Assembly (NCBI RefSeq): GCF_017495225.1
Contig: NZ_JAFEIG010000014.1
Span: forward strand, 1 to 64,000
DNA: 64,000 bases
Direction of reading: 5' to 3'
Source of the DNA: Daejeonella sp.
GTDB taxonomy: Bacteria; Bacteroidota; Bacteroidia; Sphingobacteriales; Sphingobacteriaceae
Positions within the stretch are counted from its first letter, which is position 1. Each line of letters begins with the position of its first letter. The position numbers and the translations under genes are program-made. This document shows, in pieces, positions 16,501 to 24,123 of the stretch. The notes beneath the pieces are model-generated. The model made no database searches. It saw nothing but the letters and a program-made list of their open reading frames with translations, and was not told the origin of the DNA.

Positions 16501-17075
16501 AAAAACTACTAATAGTTATAATTCTAAGCTTTATTATTCCAGGAATGAATAAAGGTGTTTTTTGGGAATAGTTGATAGTTTCATAGGCTTAGGAGTTTTA
16601 ATTATTGATAATAAAGTTATTTGGTTGATATTTTTAATTACTTTCAGTATTAATTATTGCGATATTGCCAATTATTTCAATTATCAATAATTATTAATGT
16701 TAATTTTTTGTTTAAAGAACACAGCGTCCATAAATACTTATCGATGGGTATATTGCAGCGTTACTACTGCCAATACCAAGCTCTTTCGAAGATGTAAATA
16801 CGCTATTTAGATATACTTAACTATAACCAGTATGATGGAAATTTCCCGGTATTAGCAATTGGTAGTTAATAACGTAGAGCTCCTCACTCAAGGATGATTT
16901 AAGTGTTTAAGTAAACCCACCTGTATAATCTCTACTGATCGAACTAAATTTTTCAGCAATCTGTTTAGCCTCTGTACTTAATCAAAATCTTTAGGGCATG
17001 GATTATTTTATTTAATATATTACTTCCATGCCGAAAATTGTTGTCCTGAATTTTACCAAGCCAAGTGCTATCTAA
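16501..17075. other. gene-poor stretch with decayed coding fragments
   Basis: No intact gene is visible. On the minus strand 16712-16818 encodes an isolated protein-like fragment (VFTSSKELGIGSSNAAIYPS) with a helix-turn-helix flavour. Around 16915-16990 another fragment reads LSTEAKQIAEKFSSISRDYT. Both end in stops, are not joined to each other, and look like remnants of degraded genes. Confidence 0.35.
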
Positions 17076-17222
17076 TTAACCCTGTGCATAGACTTTATTG
17101 AAGCCATCGGTAATTACCCAACTTTTTTTGTGTGGTCTCGCCCACTTGTCTAATTCTGCCATAGCTTCTGCTGGTGTTTTAAAATGTCCTTTGTAAAACC
17201 CGTTAATTGTTAATTTGTACAT
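17076..17222 (-). CDS. 48-residue small protein, unknown
   Basis: The ORF encodes 48 residues beginning MYKLTINGFYKGHFKTPAEA, then AELDKWARPHKKSW, and ending KVYAQG. Its composition is protein-like, with regular aromatic residues, and a purine-rich TAGGAGTAA lies upstream of the ATG. The pattern (short beta strand, helix, W..V strand) looks like a small folded domain. I know of no function for it. Confidence 0.5.
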   Translation of the reverse strand: MYKLTINGFYKGHFKTPAEAMAELDKWARPHKKSWVITDGFNKVYAQG

Positions 17223-17375
17223 GATTTTGAATTTTAAATTACTCCTACTTATTAGGCTTTTCGGAATTTGCCCCGTTTTTTTAAGTGGTATCTGGACTCC
17301 ACTTTTTATTGAAAGAATGTTAAAATGGAAAAAGATTTCCCCAGATGAAGACCATAAAAGTTAATTTTTGGATTG

Positions 17376-17765
17376 TTAATTTTTAGGAGAAAACTCAGGA
17401 AACAGATTACTCAATGCAGTAATCACTTCAGGAGCAGCTCCAGTTTTAATTCCATTATTTTCTTTAGTTAAAACTTCTTCAGCCATTTTTTTTGCTGCAG
17501 TTAACCCTTCCTCTTGTTTTTGGTTATCGCTGCTTTGAAGTAATTCAATTATGTCATTCAATTTTTGGGATATAATTCTACCTGCTTCTCGTCTTCTCTC
17601 CAACATCTGTGTAATTTCATCCAAGGCTTTATCTCCAGTGATTGAGGTGTTATCTTCTCCATATTTGAAATTGTGGTAATCAGATTGATTCCTATTAGCT
17701 CTTTTTTTTAAATTTAGAAATAAGAATAGGCCAATAATTATTAGAAGTCCGAAAAAATAAATCAT
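17376..17765 (-). CDS. single-pass membrane protein, unknown
   Basis: The 129-residue protein has an N-terminal membrane segment (residues 2-19, IYFFGLLIIIGLFLFLN) followed by a basic stretch and a helical, charged cytoplasmic region (about 48-110: EITQMLERRREAGRIISQ, then EEGLTAAKKMAEEVL). It ends with a short tail. I do not recognise the family. It lies upstream of, and is divergent from, the propeller/winged-helix gene. Confidence 0.5.
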   Translation of the reverse strand: MIYFFGLLIIIGLFLFLNLKKRANRNQSDYHNFKYGEDNTSITGDKALDEITQMLERRREAGRIISQKLNDIIELLQSSDNQKQEEGLTAAKKMAEEVLTKENNGIKTGAAPEVITALSNLFPEFSPKN

Positions 17766-17899
17766 ATAATTTTATTTGAATATTGTCTTTAAAAAGTACT
17801 TAAACAGAATACAAGTTGTTATTAAATCATTTGTTTAGAATGATTCATAGCTGTGATTCAAATTTCTTGCAATCCCCCTAAACCCCACCAAACAATTAC

Positions 17900-17937
17900 G
17901 TGAATTACGTTCCGTAACGCATCGGAACGGGTTTAAC
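17900..17937 (+). repeat. 38-bp GTGAATTACGTT element, copy 2
   Basis: It begins GTGAATTACGTTCCGTAACG and includes CATCGGAACGG. It is the inverted counterpart of 12421-12458. It lies 50 bp upstream of the propeller/winged-helix gene start, so both copies are just upstream of rightward genes. Confidence 0.55.
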
Positions 17938-17986
17938 TTTTTTCGTTTGTTTTAATTTTATAGATTCATGGTTCTTATTTATATCT

Positions 17987-19318
17987 ATGAATTATTACGG
18001 GGGCATATTTTTAATTGCAATTGTTTTTTTTGGGGCTAGTTTTTCATTTGCGCAAGAGCAATATTTTGAATGGGTGAACCCTAAAACCACTTTACGTGAG
18101 CGGATTGATATTAGGGATTATACCCATACAAAAGAAGATTCAAGTGGTAATTGGGTTACTGGAGATTTAATTAAAACATCTATTGCATCCCCAATTGGGC
18201 AGAAAATTGATTCTGACGAAAATAATTATTTCAATTTGAAAGATGGCAATCAAGTACTTTTTACAAGGAGTGGGACTCAGAATGTATTTATTTACGATAC
18301 AAAGTTAAAATCACTTAGCCGTCTCGATAAAACAAGCTATGGTGGATATAATTTCTTCGCGACTCAATTTATTAGAAAGGATACTTTGTATAGTGCCGGT
18401 GGCTATGGATTTTGGAATTTCCACAATAAATTAACCTATTTTGATAAGTCAATGGGGGAGTGGGAAATGATTAGAACTTCAGGAACAGGCCCCAAAACAA
18501 TAGTGAAAGGCTACCAAGGTTATGAAGCTGAGGAAGATGTGTTTTATTCTGGAGCTAGTGAAGACGAAGCCAGGGAAGTATCCATAGACAAGTTTTTCTA
18601 CCCTTCCTTTTTTAAATATGATTTTAAAACGTCCACTTGGGAGGAGTTGGGTGAAATAAATTCAAAACTGCCATACAAAACAAATCGCGATATTTTCTGG
18701 ACAGGCAAATATTTCCTTCAGGCAGACCAAGATAAATTATTTATTATCGATCCATCTGCCAATTCAGTTTTTTATTATTCAGATATAAAACAAATTCTAC
18801 TGAGGGGAAATCATATTTTTATAAAAGGCGATTCCGTTTTTGTTTATTGGGATAGCAAAAAAAATATTCAAAAATTCTCAATTTCAGATGTATTGAGTAA
18901 GTCAAAAAGGATTGGTGATTTTTATTCTAAACCTAGTTATGTTCTTTATTCAGGTATTTCATTGATTTTATTATTGATTCTTACATCTATTTATTTTAAT
19001 TGGAAAAAAGTTAGAAGATGGAGAGTGCAAGTAATTTTGGATCAGCAAGAGCTAGTTTTATTTGAAGCTCTTCTTAAGTTGGATGCAGGGTCTTATTTAA
19101 ATGGAAATGAAGTTAATGATTTATTGGACTTGTATGGTAAAAGTTTAGAGAGTCAGCGGAAGGTGAGAATGAATGTTATTAATCAACTGAACTTAAAAAT
19201 TAAACAGAAGTTTAACATCAATGATGCAGTCCAAAGAATTGATGATCCGAGCGATAAACGCTATAGACTCTATTTTTTAAACCCACGGTTCTTATCTATG
19301 CTAAAAAAATCGAGGTAA
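17987..19318 (+). CDS. membrane-anchored regulator: exported beta-propeller, TM helix, cytoplasmic winged helix
   Basis: The 443-residue protein has a signal peptide (residues 1-22, ending FSFAQ). An extracytoplasmic region of about 300 residues has Kelch/galactose-oxidase-like blades (LSRLDKTSYGGYNFFA, DTLYSAGGYGFWNFHNKLTYFD, FFKYDFKTSTWEELG). One TM helix lies at about 319-338 and is followed by basic residues. The cytoplasmic tail of about 100 residues (LLKLDAGSYLNGNEVNDLLD, then KVRMNVINQLNLKIKQKF, ending RYRLYFLNPRF) looks like a winged-helix DNA-binding domain. This would be a one-component sensor that reads the periplasm and acts on DNA. Ligand and targets are unknown. Confidence 0.6.
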   Translation: MNYYGGIFLIAIVFFGASFSFAQEQYFEWVNPKTTLRERIDIRDYTHTKEDSSGNWVTGDLIKTSIASPIGQKIDSDENNYFNLKDGNQVLFTRSGTQNVFIYDTKLKSLSRLDKTSYGGYNFFATQFIRKDTLYSAGGYGFWNFHNKLTYFDKSMGEWEMIRTSGTGPKTIVKGYQGYEAEEDVFYSGASEDEAREVSIDKFFYPSFFKYDFKTSTWEELGEINSKLPYKTNRDIFWTGKYFLQADQDKLFIIDPSANSVFYYSDIKQILLRGNHIFIKGDSVFVYWDSKKNIQKFSISDVLSKSKRIGDFYSKPSYVLYSGISLILLLILTSIYFNWKKVRRWRVQVILDQQELVLFEALLKLDAGSYLNGNEVNDLLDLYGKSLESQRKVRMNVINQLNLKIKQKFNINDAVQRIDDPSDKRYRLYFLNPRFLSMLKKSR

Positions 19319-19412
19319 AGCTTTATTGATTTTAATATTTAGCTGCATTTGATTGTTCCTAATTTGATTATTGTGTAAGACGGACTTTCTTGCGTCAATT
19401 TGAGATGTTTTT

Positions 19413-19739
19413 TCTGCGTTATTCTGCGTAATTTGTGGGAGAAATTTTTTGAGTGTTTTGCAGGTATCTAGGCTTTGGAGTAAATAAAATTAATTTATCA
19501 GATGTTCCAAGCCTAAACGCAGAAATTGTCTGAACTGTGATTTATTTGATTGCGGAGATGCTGGTTTGTAAAAATAAATAACATGACTTCAAGAGCCGGG
19601 CTTCGAGAGCCTCAGCCACCGGGCTTCGAGTACCTCAGCCACCGGGCTTCGAGTACCTCAGCCACCGGGCTTCGAGAGCCTCAGCCACCGGTTGTATGAT
19701 TTTTTGTCTCCCGCAGATGTTGCGGAATATCGCAGATTT
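19413..19739. repeat. intergenic repeat mosaic bounded by inverted TCTGCG-type repeats
   Basis: The left end at 19413-19440 (TCTGCGTTATTCTGCG...) and the right end at 19709-19739 (ending ATATCGCAGATTT) are imperfect inverted copies. Between them lie a TCTGAACTGTGATTTATTTG motif (near 19527), which I recognise as a common bacterial intergenic repeat, and a 23-bp tandem array. No gene is present between 19319 and 19865. Confidence 0.55.
19598..19689. repeat. 23-bp tandem repeat, four units
   Basis: Four perfect-length units of 23 bp start GGGCTTCGAG and end CAGCCACC. The centre alternates between AGAGCCT (units 1 and 4) and AGTACCT (units 2 and 3). The units are GC-rich in an AT-rich background and contain REP-like complementary halves (GGGCTTCGAG... 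with GCTCTCGAAGCCC on the other strand). Related units recur at 22032-22090. Confidence 0.9.
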
Positions 19740-19772
19740 GGAAATTTAAATTCTTAGAGATGTTTTTCTGGG

Positions 19773-19838
19773 AAGAGGAGTCTGGAGAACCTCACTATTT
19801 GTTAATCCTTAGTGGGGCTGGTTATGAATACAAAAGAC
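19773..19838 (+). repeat. dispersed ~65-bp repeat, copy D
   Basis: It contains AAGAGGAGTCTGGAGAACC, CTATTTGTTAATCCTTAGTG, GGGCTGG and GAATACAAAAGACA. It ends 28 bp before the broken GNAT gene. Confidence 0.7.
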
Positions 19839-19865
19839 AGTGCCGAGGTTTTTTAAAATCTCGAT

Positions 19866-20473
19866 TTATCTTTTAAGTAAAATCAAATCAAAATACATTA
19901 ATCTAGTAGGGAGATGAGCATCTAGGCTTATGCCAGTATATTCTTTCTCTTGTTCATCTGAACTAAATAAAGGAATAAATCCGTTTTCTGTATAATATTT
20001 TAGAGGTCCTAATTCGTTGTAGGAATCAACTACAATGAAGCGGCAACCTGTTTTATTTGCTCCATCTATGAACCAAGATTTGATGAAATCCATTAACTGT
20101 TTTCCAGTTCGCTCTTTTTCGCCCTCAATAATTCGATAGTTTTATTAACGCCCAATCTCCCGATTAATACTGCTGGGTAGGATTTTATCATCTTTTCTCT
20201 AGGGATTTCTTTAATTACCTTTTGTTTACGTGCATTGGGTAATAAAAAAGTCTTGATGCTATCATTTGAAATAGTAAAAGCACATACTATTACTTGTGGG
20301 TTTTTATCAAGTGTAAAGCAATATGTTTTGCCTAATAACTGCTCATGATAGTTTAAAGCATCATTGCGAAAAAAATCGTTTAAATCTGAGTTATCACAAT
20401 CAAAGGGTTGGCATGCCTTTAAAAGATTACTATCGTAAACCTTAAAGGTGCACTTATTTAATAGAAAACCCAA
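19866..20473 (-). pseudogene. GNAT acetyltransferase toxin gene, frameshifted
   Basis: Two overlapping ORFs (20473-20093 and 20093-19866) together make one GNAT-family acetyltransferase of about 200 residues. The first half ends in GRLGVNK and then goes out of frame. One base back, the frame reads NYRIIEGEKERTGKQLMDF and continues as FIKSWFIDGANKTGCRFIVV, with VDSYNELGPLKYYTENGF, the typical GNAT C-terminus. The shift maps to an AAAA run near 20128-20135. The acetyl-CoA loop is also degraded. GNAT toxins of this kind acetylate aminoacyl-tRNA. It follows its presumed antitoxin by 6 bp. Confidence 0.75.
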
Positions 20474-20479
20474 TTTGAA

Positions 20480-20635
20480 TTATAATTTAGCTTTCGCTAG
20501 AATTTTTGATGCCACACTGGCTTGCTTGGAAAAATCAATCGTAGACTTGTTTGCATTATTTACACTTACTTTCTTGGTGAAAGTTTTTGCTACCTTATCT
20601 TTTAAAACAGGTATTGATTTAATTGCAATAGCCAT
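20480..20635 (-). CDS. antitoxin partner of the GNAT toxin
   Basis: The 51-residue protein starts MAIAIKSIPVLKDKVAKTF and ends FSKQASVASKILAKAKL. Short proteins with this layout sit immediately upstream of GNAT genes in Bacteroidota, so it is likely the antitoxin. I prefer the ATG at 20635 over one ten codons upstream because it gives the recurrent MAxAIKSIP start, and a -7-like TATATTTG lies just ahead of it. It appears intact although the toxin is broken. Confidence 0.6.
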   Translation of the reverse strand: MAIAIKSIPVLKDKVAKTFTKKVSVNNANKSTIDFSKQASVASKILAKAKL

Positions 20636-20702
20636 AATGGTATTATTTAATTCACAAATATACATATTTTATAAAAATTATTGACCGTGTTATAATAAAG
20701 CA

Positions 20703-21192
20703 TTATTCGTCATTTTTATAAATACGATAATCATTACCTTGTTTAGCAGAGAGTGTTTCCTCTATTTTTTTTGCGCCATAAAACTGAATCAACTCTTGTT
20801 TTTCTGATTCATTTCCACGGTCAAAAACTCTTCCAATTATTGCTTTATATTGCTTTTCCCAATCAATTAAATTGAAATCGGTATCCCAAAACAATGTCTT
20901 TCGGATTTGGGCTAAATTGGGAGATATTTTTTTTCTTTTCTGCTTCTCTTTTTTTATTTCATAATAAGCCTGTAAGATTAACATAGTACCCTCTTCTAGT
21001 CCGAGGGCTGAATCAATTTTTAAGGATAAAGAAGGTGTTAAGCCTCTTTTACCTTTTGTGATATCGTTTAATACTTGAGGATATTCTTGTAAAGAAAGCG
21101 CAAAAGGACCTTTTTTGAGATTGCGTTTCTTATTTCTCTCTCTAAAATTAATCCTGGATGGATGCCTTTATATTTGATAATCACCTTTTCCA
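20703..21192 (-). pseudogene. HigA-type HTH/DUF6922-like antitoxin, frameshifted
   Basis: The ATG at 21192 starts MEKVIIKYKGIHPGLILERE, the canonical start of HigA-like antitoxins (HPGxxLxxEL). After about 20 codons the frame is lost. In the next frame the protein resumes as KKRNLKKGPFALSLQEYPQV, continues with GKRGLTPSLSLKIDSALGLE, and runs on through AYYEIKK to FWDTDFNLIDWEKQYKAII and RVFDRGNESEKQELIQFYG, a DUF6922-like domain. A one-base loss near 21135-21140 explains the break. A shorter intact ORF (20984-20703) encodes only the second half. No HigB-type toxin lies next to it. Confidence 0.75.
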
Positions 21193-21221
21193 TATACAAA
21201 TAATTGAATTAAAAACAGAAG

Positions 21222-21286
21222 AGGTTTAGAGGTGCTTGGATGCTCATCATTATTTACAAATCCTTTGTGACGATTAAGAAAAGGAA
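21222..21286 (+). repeat. dispersed ~65-bp repeat, copy E
   Basis: It contains TTTAGAGGTGCTTGGATGCTC, then TTATTTACAAATCCTTTGTG, ACGATTAAG and AAAGGA. It is the least hairpin-like copy but keeps the 3' half. It separates the HigA remnant from the ParE module. Confidence 0.6.
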
Positions 21287-21309
21287 AGATGAATAATTAG
21301 TTATCCTTG

Positions 21310-21618
21310 TTATTTAAGAATTTGACTAATTAATTTTTTAGGATCTTGACGATTATCCCAAAAGGCCATAATAATTATTTGTTTGGCGTTAAATGTGTAA
21401 TAATTACTGAAATGACCCATTGCAGATTCATGGATGTTTTTAATTTCAGATTCTTTAAATGCTTTGGGATTATTTAAAATTACGTCAGTATGTTTTTTTG
21501 TAATTTCTATTAGCTTTTCTGCGTATGCTGAACTTTTGTTTTTCTTTGTCCAATATTTTAATATTTCACGACGCTGTTTAGCCGCCGTTGAGGTCCAAAC
21601 TATTTCCCTTTTAGCCAT
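21310..21618 (-). CDS. RelE/ParE-family toxin
   Basis: The 102-residue protein matches the ParE/RelE layout: IVWTSTAAKQRREILKYWTK at the N-terminus, an amphipathic helix, and a C-terminal FNAKQIIIMAFWDNRQDPKKL strand that ends with the family's DNRQDP motif. ParE toxins act on gyrase and RelE toxins on ribosome-bound mRNA; the target is not decided here. Its start overlaps the upstream antitoxin ORF by 19 bp, the usual toxin-antitoxin coupling. Confidence 0.88.
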   Translation of the reverse strand: MAKREIVWTSTAAKQRREILKYWTKKNKSSAYAEKLIEITKKHTDVILNNPKAFKESEIKNIHESAMGHFSNYYTFNAKQIIIMAFWDNRQDPKKLISQILK

Positions 21619-21842
21619 TCAAGATCGGATTTATCAAGATCGATTTGTGAAATTAATCGGCCGTTTTGAATATCATCCTCACTCATTTTAAGCATTAATT
21701 TTTGTTCCTCGGTTAATTCAATTTTTTGGTTTTGAGAGGTATTGCTATCCAGTAAATGCAATAATTCCAAAAGATAATCCTTGTCAGATATGGCTAATAA
21801 CCTGTCAATAATACCATTCCGAATTAAATCAATTTGAGTCAT
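21600..21842 (-). CDS. antitoxin of the RelE/ParE module
   Basis: The 80-residue protein starts MTQIDLIRNGIIDRLLAISD and ends SQIDLDKSDLEWLKGK. This fits the small, acidic, helical antitoxins found with ParE-like toxins in Bacteroidota, in which a predicted N-terminal helical dimer is followed by a toxin-binding tail. The neighbour and the 19-bp overlap support the assignment. Confidence 0.8.
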   Translation of the reverse strand: MTQIDLIRNGIIDRLLAISDKDYLLELLHLLDSNTSQNQKIELTEEQKLMLKMSEDDIQNGRLISQIDLDKSDLEWLKGK

Positions 21843-22031
21843 TATTGTATATTTTCACTAAGTTAAAAAATCAGGCTTTCAATTGCAAATATCCCTAATT
21901 GCAGAATTAATATAGGTAATTTTTTCGTAATTTCAAAATTTGGCATTTGTGTATCCAAATTGGTGAAATTTAGAGTGGAATAATTTTTTTACAAAGTATT
22001 TTTTCTTTGTTGGCTTTTATTTCGATGTTTT

Positions 22032-22090
22032 GGCTTCGAGAGCCTCAGCCACCGGGCTTCGAGAGCCTGGCTTCGAGTACCTCAGTCACC
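22032..22090. repeat. 23-bp repeat, second locus (three partial units)
   Basis: One unit of the GGCTTCGAG...CAGCCACC type is followed by a truncated unit (22054-22068) and a variant unit (22069-22090) with the AGTACCT centre. It is the same family as 19598-19689, 2.4 kb away. Confidence 0.85.
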
Positions 22091-22111
22091 GCGGGTAATT
22101 AATCTCTCTAT

Positions 22112-22142
22112 CCTGACAACTGACAACTGATAACTGACAACT
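22112..22142. repeat. CTGACAA heptamer array (copy 3)
   Basis: Four tandem 7-bp units (CTGACAA x3, CTGATAA) lie 73 bp upstream of the topB start. It marks the right edge of the accessory region and matches the arrays at 1298 and 1586. Confidence 0.85.
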
Positions 22143-22214
22143 CCCTTGCTTCCCAATCCCAATTTTCTTACTTTCGACAATATTTCAAAATCCCAATATA
22201 ATACCCAATCTACA

Positions 22215-24056
22215 ATGAAAGTAATTATTGCCGAAAAGCCCTCTGTTGCCAGAGAAATTGCCAAAGTGTTTGGGGCTACAGGCAAAAAAGACGGATATAT
22301 TGAAGGCAAAGGTTTTACGTTTACCTGGGCTTTCGGACATTTATTGCAACTCGCACCTCCTCAAGAATATGGTTTTTATGGCTGGAATGTGCATAATTTA
22401 CCCATGCTACCAGCAAAGTTTAAACTTTCTATCCGAAAGGTAAAAACTAAGGACGGACTAGTGGAAGATCCGGGTGTGCGAAAGCAATTGGATATTATTC
22501 AGGCATTATTTGATGAGGCTACGGAAATTATCGTAGCAACGGATGCGGGACGTGAAGGGGAGCTGATTTTCCGCTATATTTATTATTATTTGAAATGCAA
22601 AAAGCCTTTTAAGCGCTTGTGGATATCATCCCAGACTGATGAGGCCATTAAAGAGGGTTTCCGGAATTTGAAGCCTGGGACTGATTATGACACTCTATTC
22701 AATTCGGCTCATTGTCGCTCGCAATCTGATTGGCTCGTAGGTATGAATGCCACACAGGCACTCAGCATCTCTTCAGGAACAAGATCAGTACTTAGTCTCG
22801 GTAGGGTGCAAACCCCCACTTTAGCCATGATTTGCTCTCGTTATCTGGAAAACAGAAATTTTGTTCCTCAGTTATTTTATCAGGTTAGTATTCAGGTAGA
22901 TAAAGAGGGACAGGTTTTCAAAGCAATATCAACTGAAAATTTTAAAACTAAGGAAGAGGCACAGGTTTTACTCGATCAGGTGAAAGATGTAGCGGCTGGT
23001 TTTCCATTGGGCGCGCATATTTTATCCGTAGAGGCTAAACCACGCAAGGAGCCACCTCCATTATTACATGATTTGAGTAGTTTGCAGCAGGAGGCTAATA
23101 AAAAGCATGGTTTTACTGCCGATCAGACCTTAAACTTACTCCAAAACTTGTATGAAAGTAAGCTCATAACTTATCCCCGTACGGGAAGTAGATACATTGG
23201 TGATGATGTTTTTGCCGGAATTCCTGCTTTGCTTGATAAATTTAAAGATCATGAAGTATTTGGCAAGCAAGCCACTTATTTGATGGGTGTAAAATTGAAT
23301 AAGCGTAGTGTGAATGTTAAAAAAGTGACTGATCACCATGCTGTTTTACCTACAGGTGAGACTCCTTATAATCTCCCAACAGATAAACAAGCCATTTTCG
23401 ACCTTGTTTTAGGGCGTATGTTAGAGGCTTTTCATCAGGAATGTATCAAAGAAATCACTAAAATTACGGTGGAGTCGGGAGCGAAATATGTAGCTAGCGG
23501 GACCGTAATCAGCTCTGCAGGTTGGCGTTCGGTGTTTAATGATCCCGATGAGGAGAAAAAAGACGAAGAAAATGCTTCTTTGCCAAAAGTCAAGGAAGGG
23601 GAGGATCTAGCCATTGTTGACAAAGCCCTTTTAGAAAAACAAACCAAGCCGAAACCACTTTATAATGAAGCTAGTCTTTTGAAGGCTTTAGAGACTGCCG
23701 GTAAGGAGATTGATGATGAAGAGCTGCGTTATGCCATGAAGGACAGTGGTTTAGGTACTCCAGCCACTCGTGCGGCCATTATTGAGACGCTTTTAAAGCG
23801 CGATTATATTTCGAGAGAAAAGAAGAATTTAGTCCCAACCCCCACAGGATTAGCCGTTTACGAAGTTGTTAAAGACCATAAAATTGCTCAAGCAGAGTTA
23901 ACCGGAAATTGGGAAAAGAGATTGGAAGAAATCCGTTCTGGAGCTTCTATAAGTGATTTTCAAGAAGAAATTAAGACTTATACACGTAGCATTACACAAG
24001 AATTATTGAAGGCTGGTGCAGGCATGAAGCTTAAACCTGTGGAGGCTGTTAAGTAA
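22215..24056 (+). CDS. topB: DNA topoisomerase III
   Basis: This type IA topoisomerase passes single strands and decatenates DNA. It starts with the Toprim motif MKVIIAEKPSVAREIAK, has GREGELIFRYIYYY (acidic Toprim cluster), LGRVQTPTLAMI, the active-site Tyr in LITYPRTGSRYIG near residue 323, and SGLGTPATRA. The start is set at 22215 because Toprim proteins begin at this point; an upstream in-frame ATG at 22146 adds 23 non-homologous residues. The 613-residue length fits TopB without a zinc-ribbon tail. It is the first housekeeping-like gene after the accessory region, though TopB homologs also travel on mobile elements. Confidence 0.94.
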   Translation: MKVIIAEKPSVAREIAKVFGATGKKDGYIEGKGFTFTWAFGHLLQLAPPQEYGFYGWNVHNLPMLPAKFKLSIRKVKTKDGLVEDPGVRKQLDIIQALFDEATEIIVATDAGREGELIFRYIYYYLKCKKPFKRLWISSQTDEAIKEGFRNLKPGTDYDTLFNSAHCRSQSDWLVGMNATQALSISSGTRSVLSLGRVQTPTLAMICSRYLENRNFVPQLFYQVSIQVDKEGQVFKAISTENFKTKEEAQVLLDQVKDVAAGFPLGAHILSVEAKPRKEPPPLLHDLSSLQQEANKKHGFTADQTLNLLQNLYESKLITYPRTGSRYIGDDVFAGIPALLDKFKDHEVFGKQATYLMGVKLNKRSVNVKKVTDHHAVLPTGETPYNLPTDKQAIFDLVLGRMLEAFHQECIKEITKITVESGAKYVASGTVISSAGWRSVFNDPDEEKKDEENASLPKVKEGEDLAIVDKALLEKQTKPKPLYNEASLLKALETAGKEIDDEELRYAMKDSGLGTPATRAAIIETLLKRDYISREKKNLVPTPTGLAVYEVVKDHKIAQAELTGNWEKRLEEIRSGASISDFQEEIKTYTRSITQELLKAGAGMKLKPVEAVK

Positions 24057-24070
24057 AATATTTGAAGATA

Positions 24071-24108
24071 AAAAAAGACCGATTGCATGTAAACAATCGG
24101 TCTTTTTT
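24071..24108. terminator. bidirectional terminator between topB and the DUF4838 gene
   Basis: A 15-bp stem (AAAAAAGACCGATTG / CAATCGGTCTTTTTT) with an 8-nt loop has A and T tracts on either side, serving the two convergent genes. Confidence 0.9.
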
Positions 24109-24123
24109 GTGTTCTCATAAATC

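Noticed and set aside
16712..16818. Homing-endonuclease (NUMOD-like) fragment
   Set aside because: The resemblance rests on about 20 residues with an HTH flavour and no catalytic domain nearby, so it is listed only as an unassigned remnant.
19598..19689. Possible CRISPR array
   Set aside because: The 23-bp units are directly adjacent with no unique spacers and there are no cas genes.
20093..20473. Programmed -1 frameshift in the GNAT gene
   Set aside because: The AAAA run is too short for a standard slippery heptamer and the acetyl-CoA-binding loop is degraded, so a pseudogene is simpler.
9090..21286. Integron attC sites between cassettes
   Set aside because: The repeats have a hairpin half but I could not find paired RYYYAAC/GTTRRRY core sites in the right places, and no integrase is present. 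The cassette-like spacing is kept as a finding without this label.
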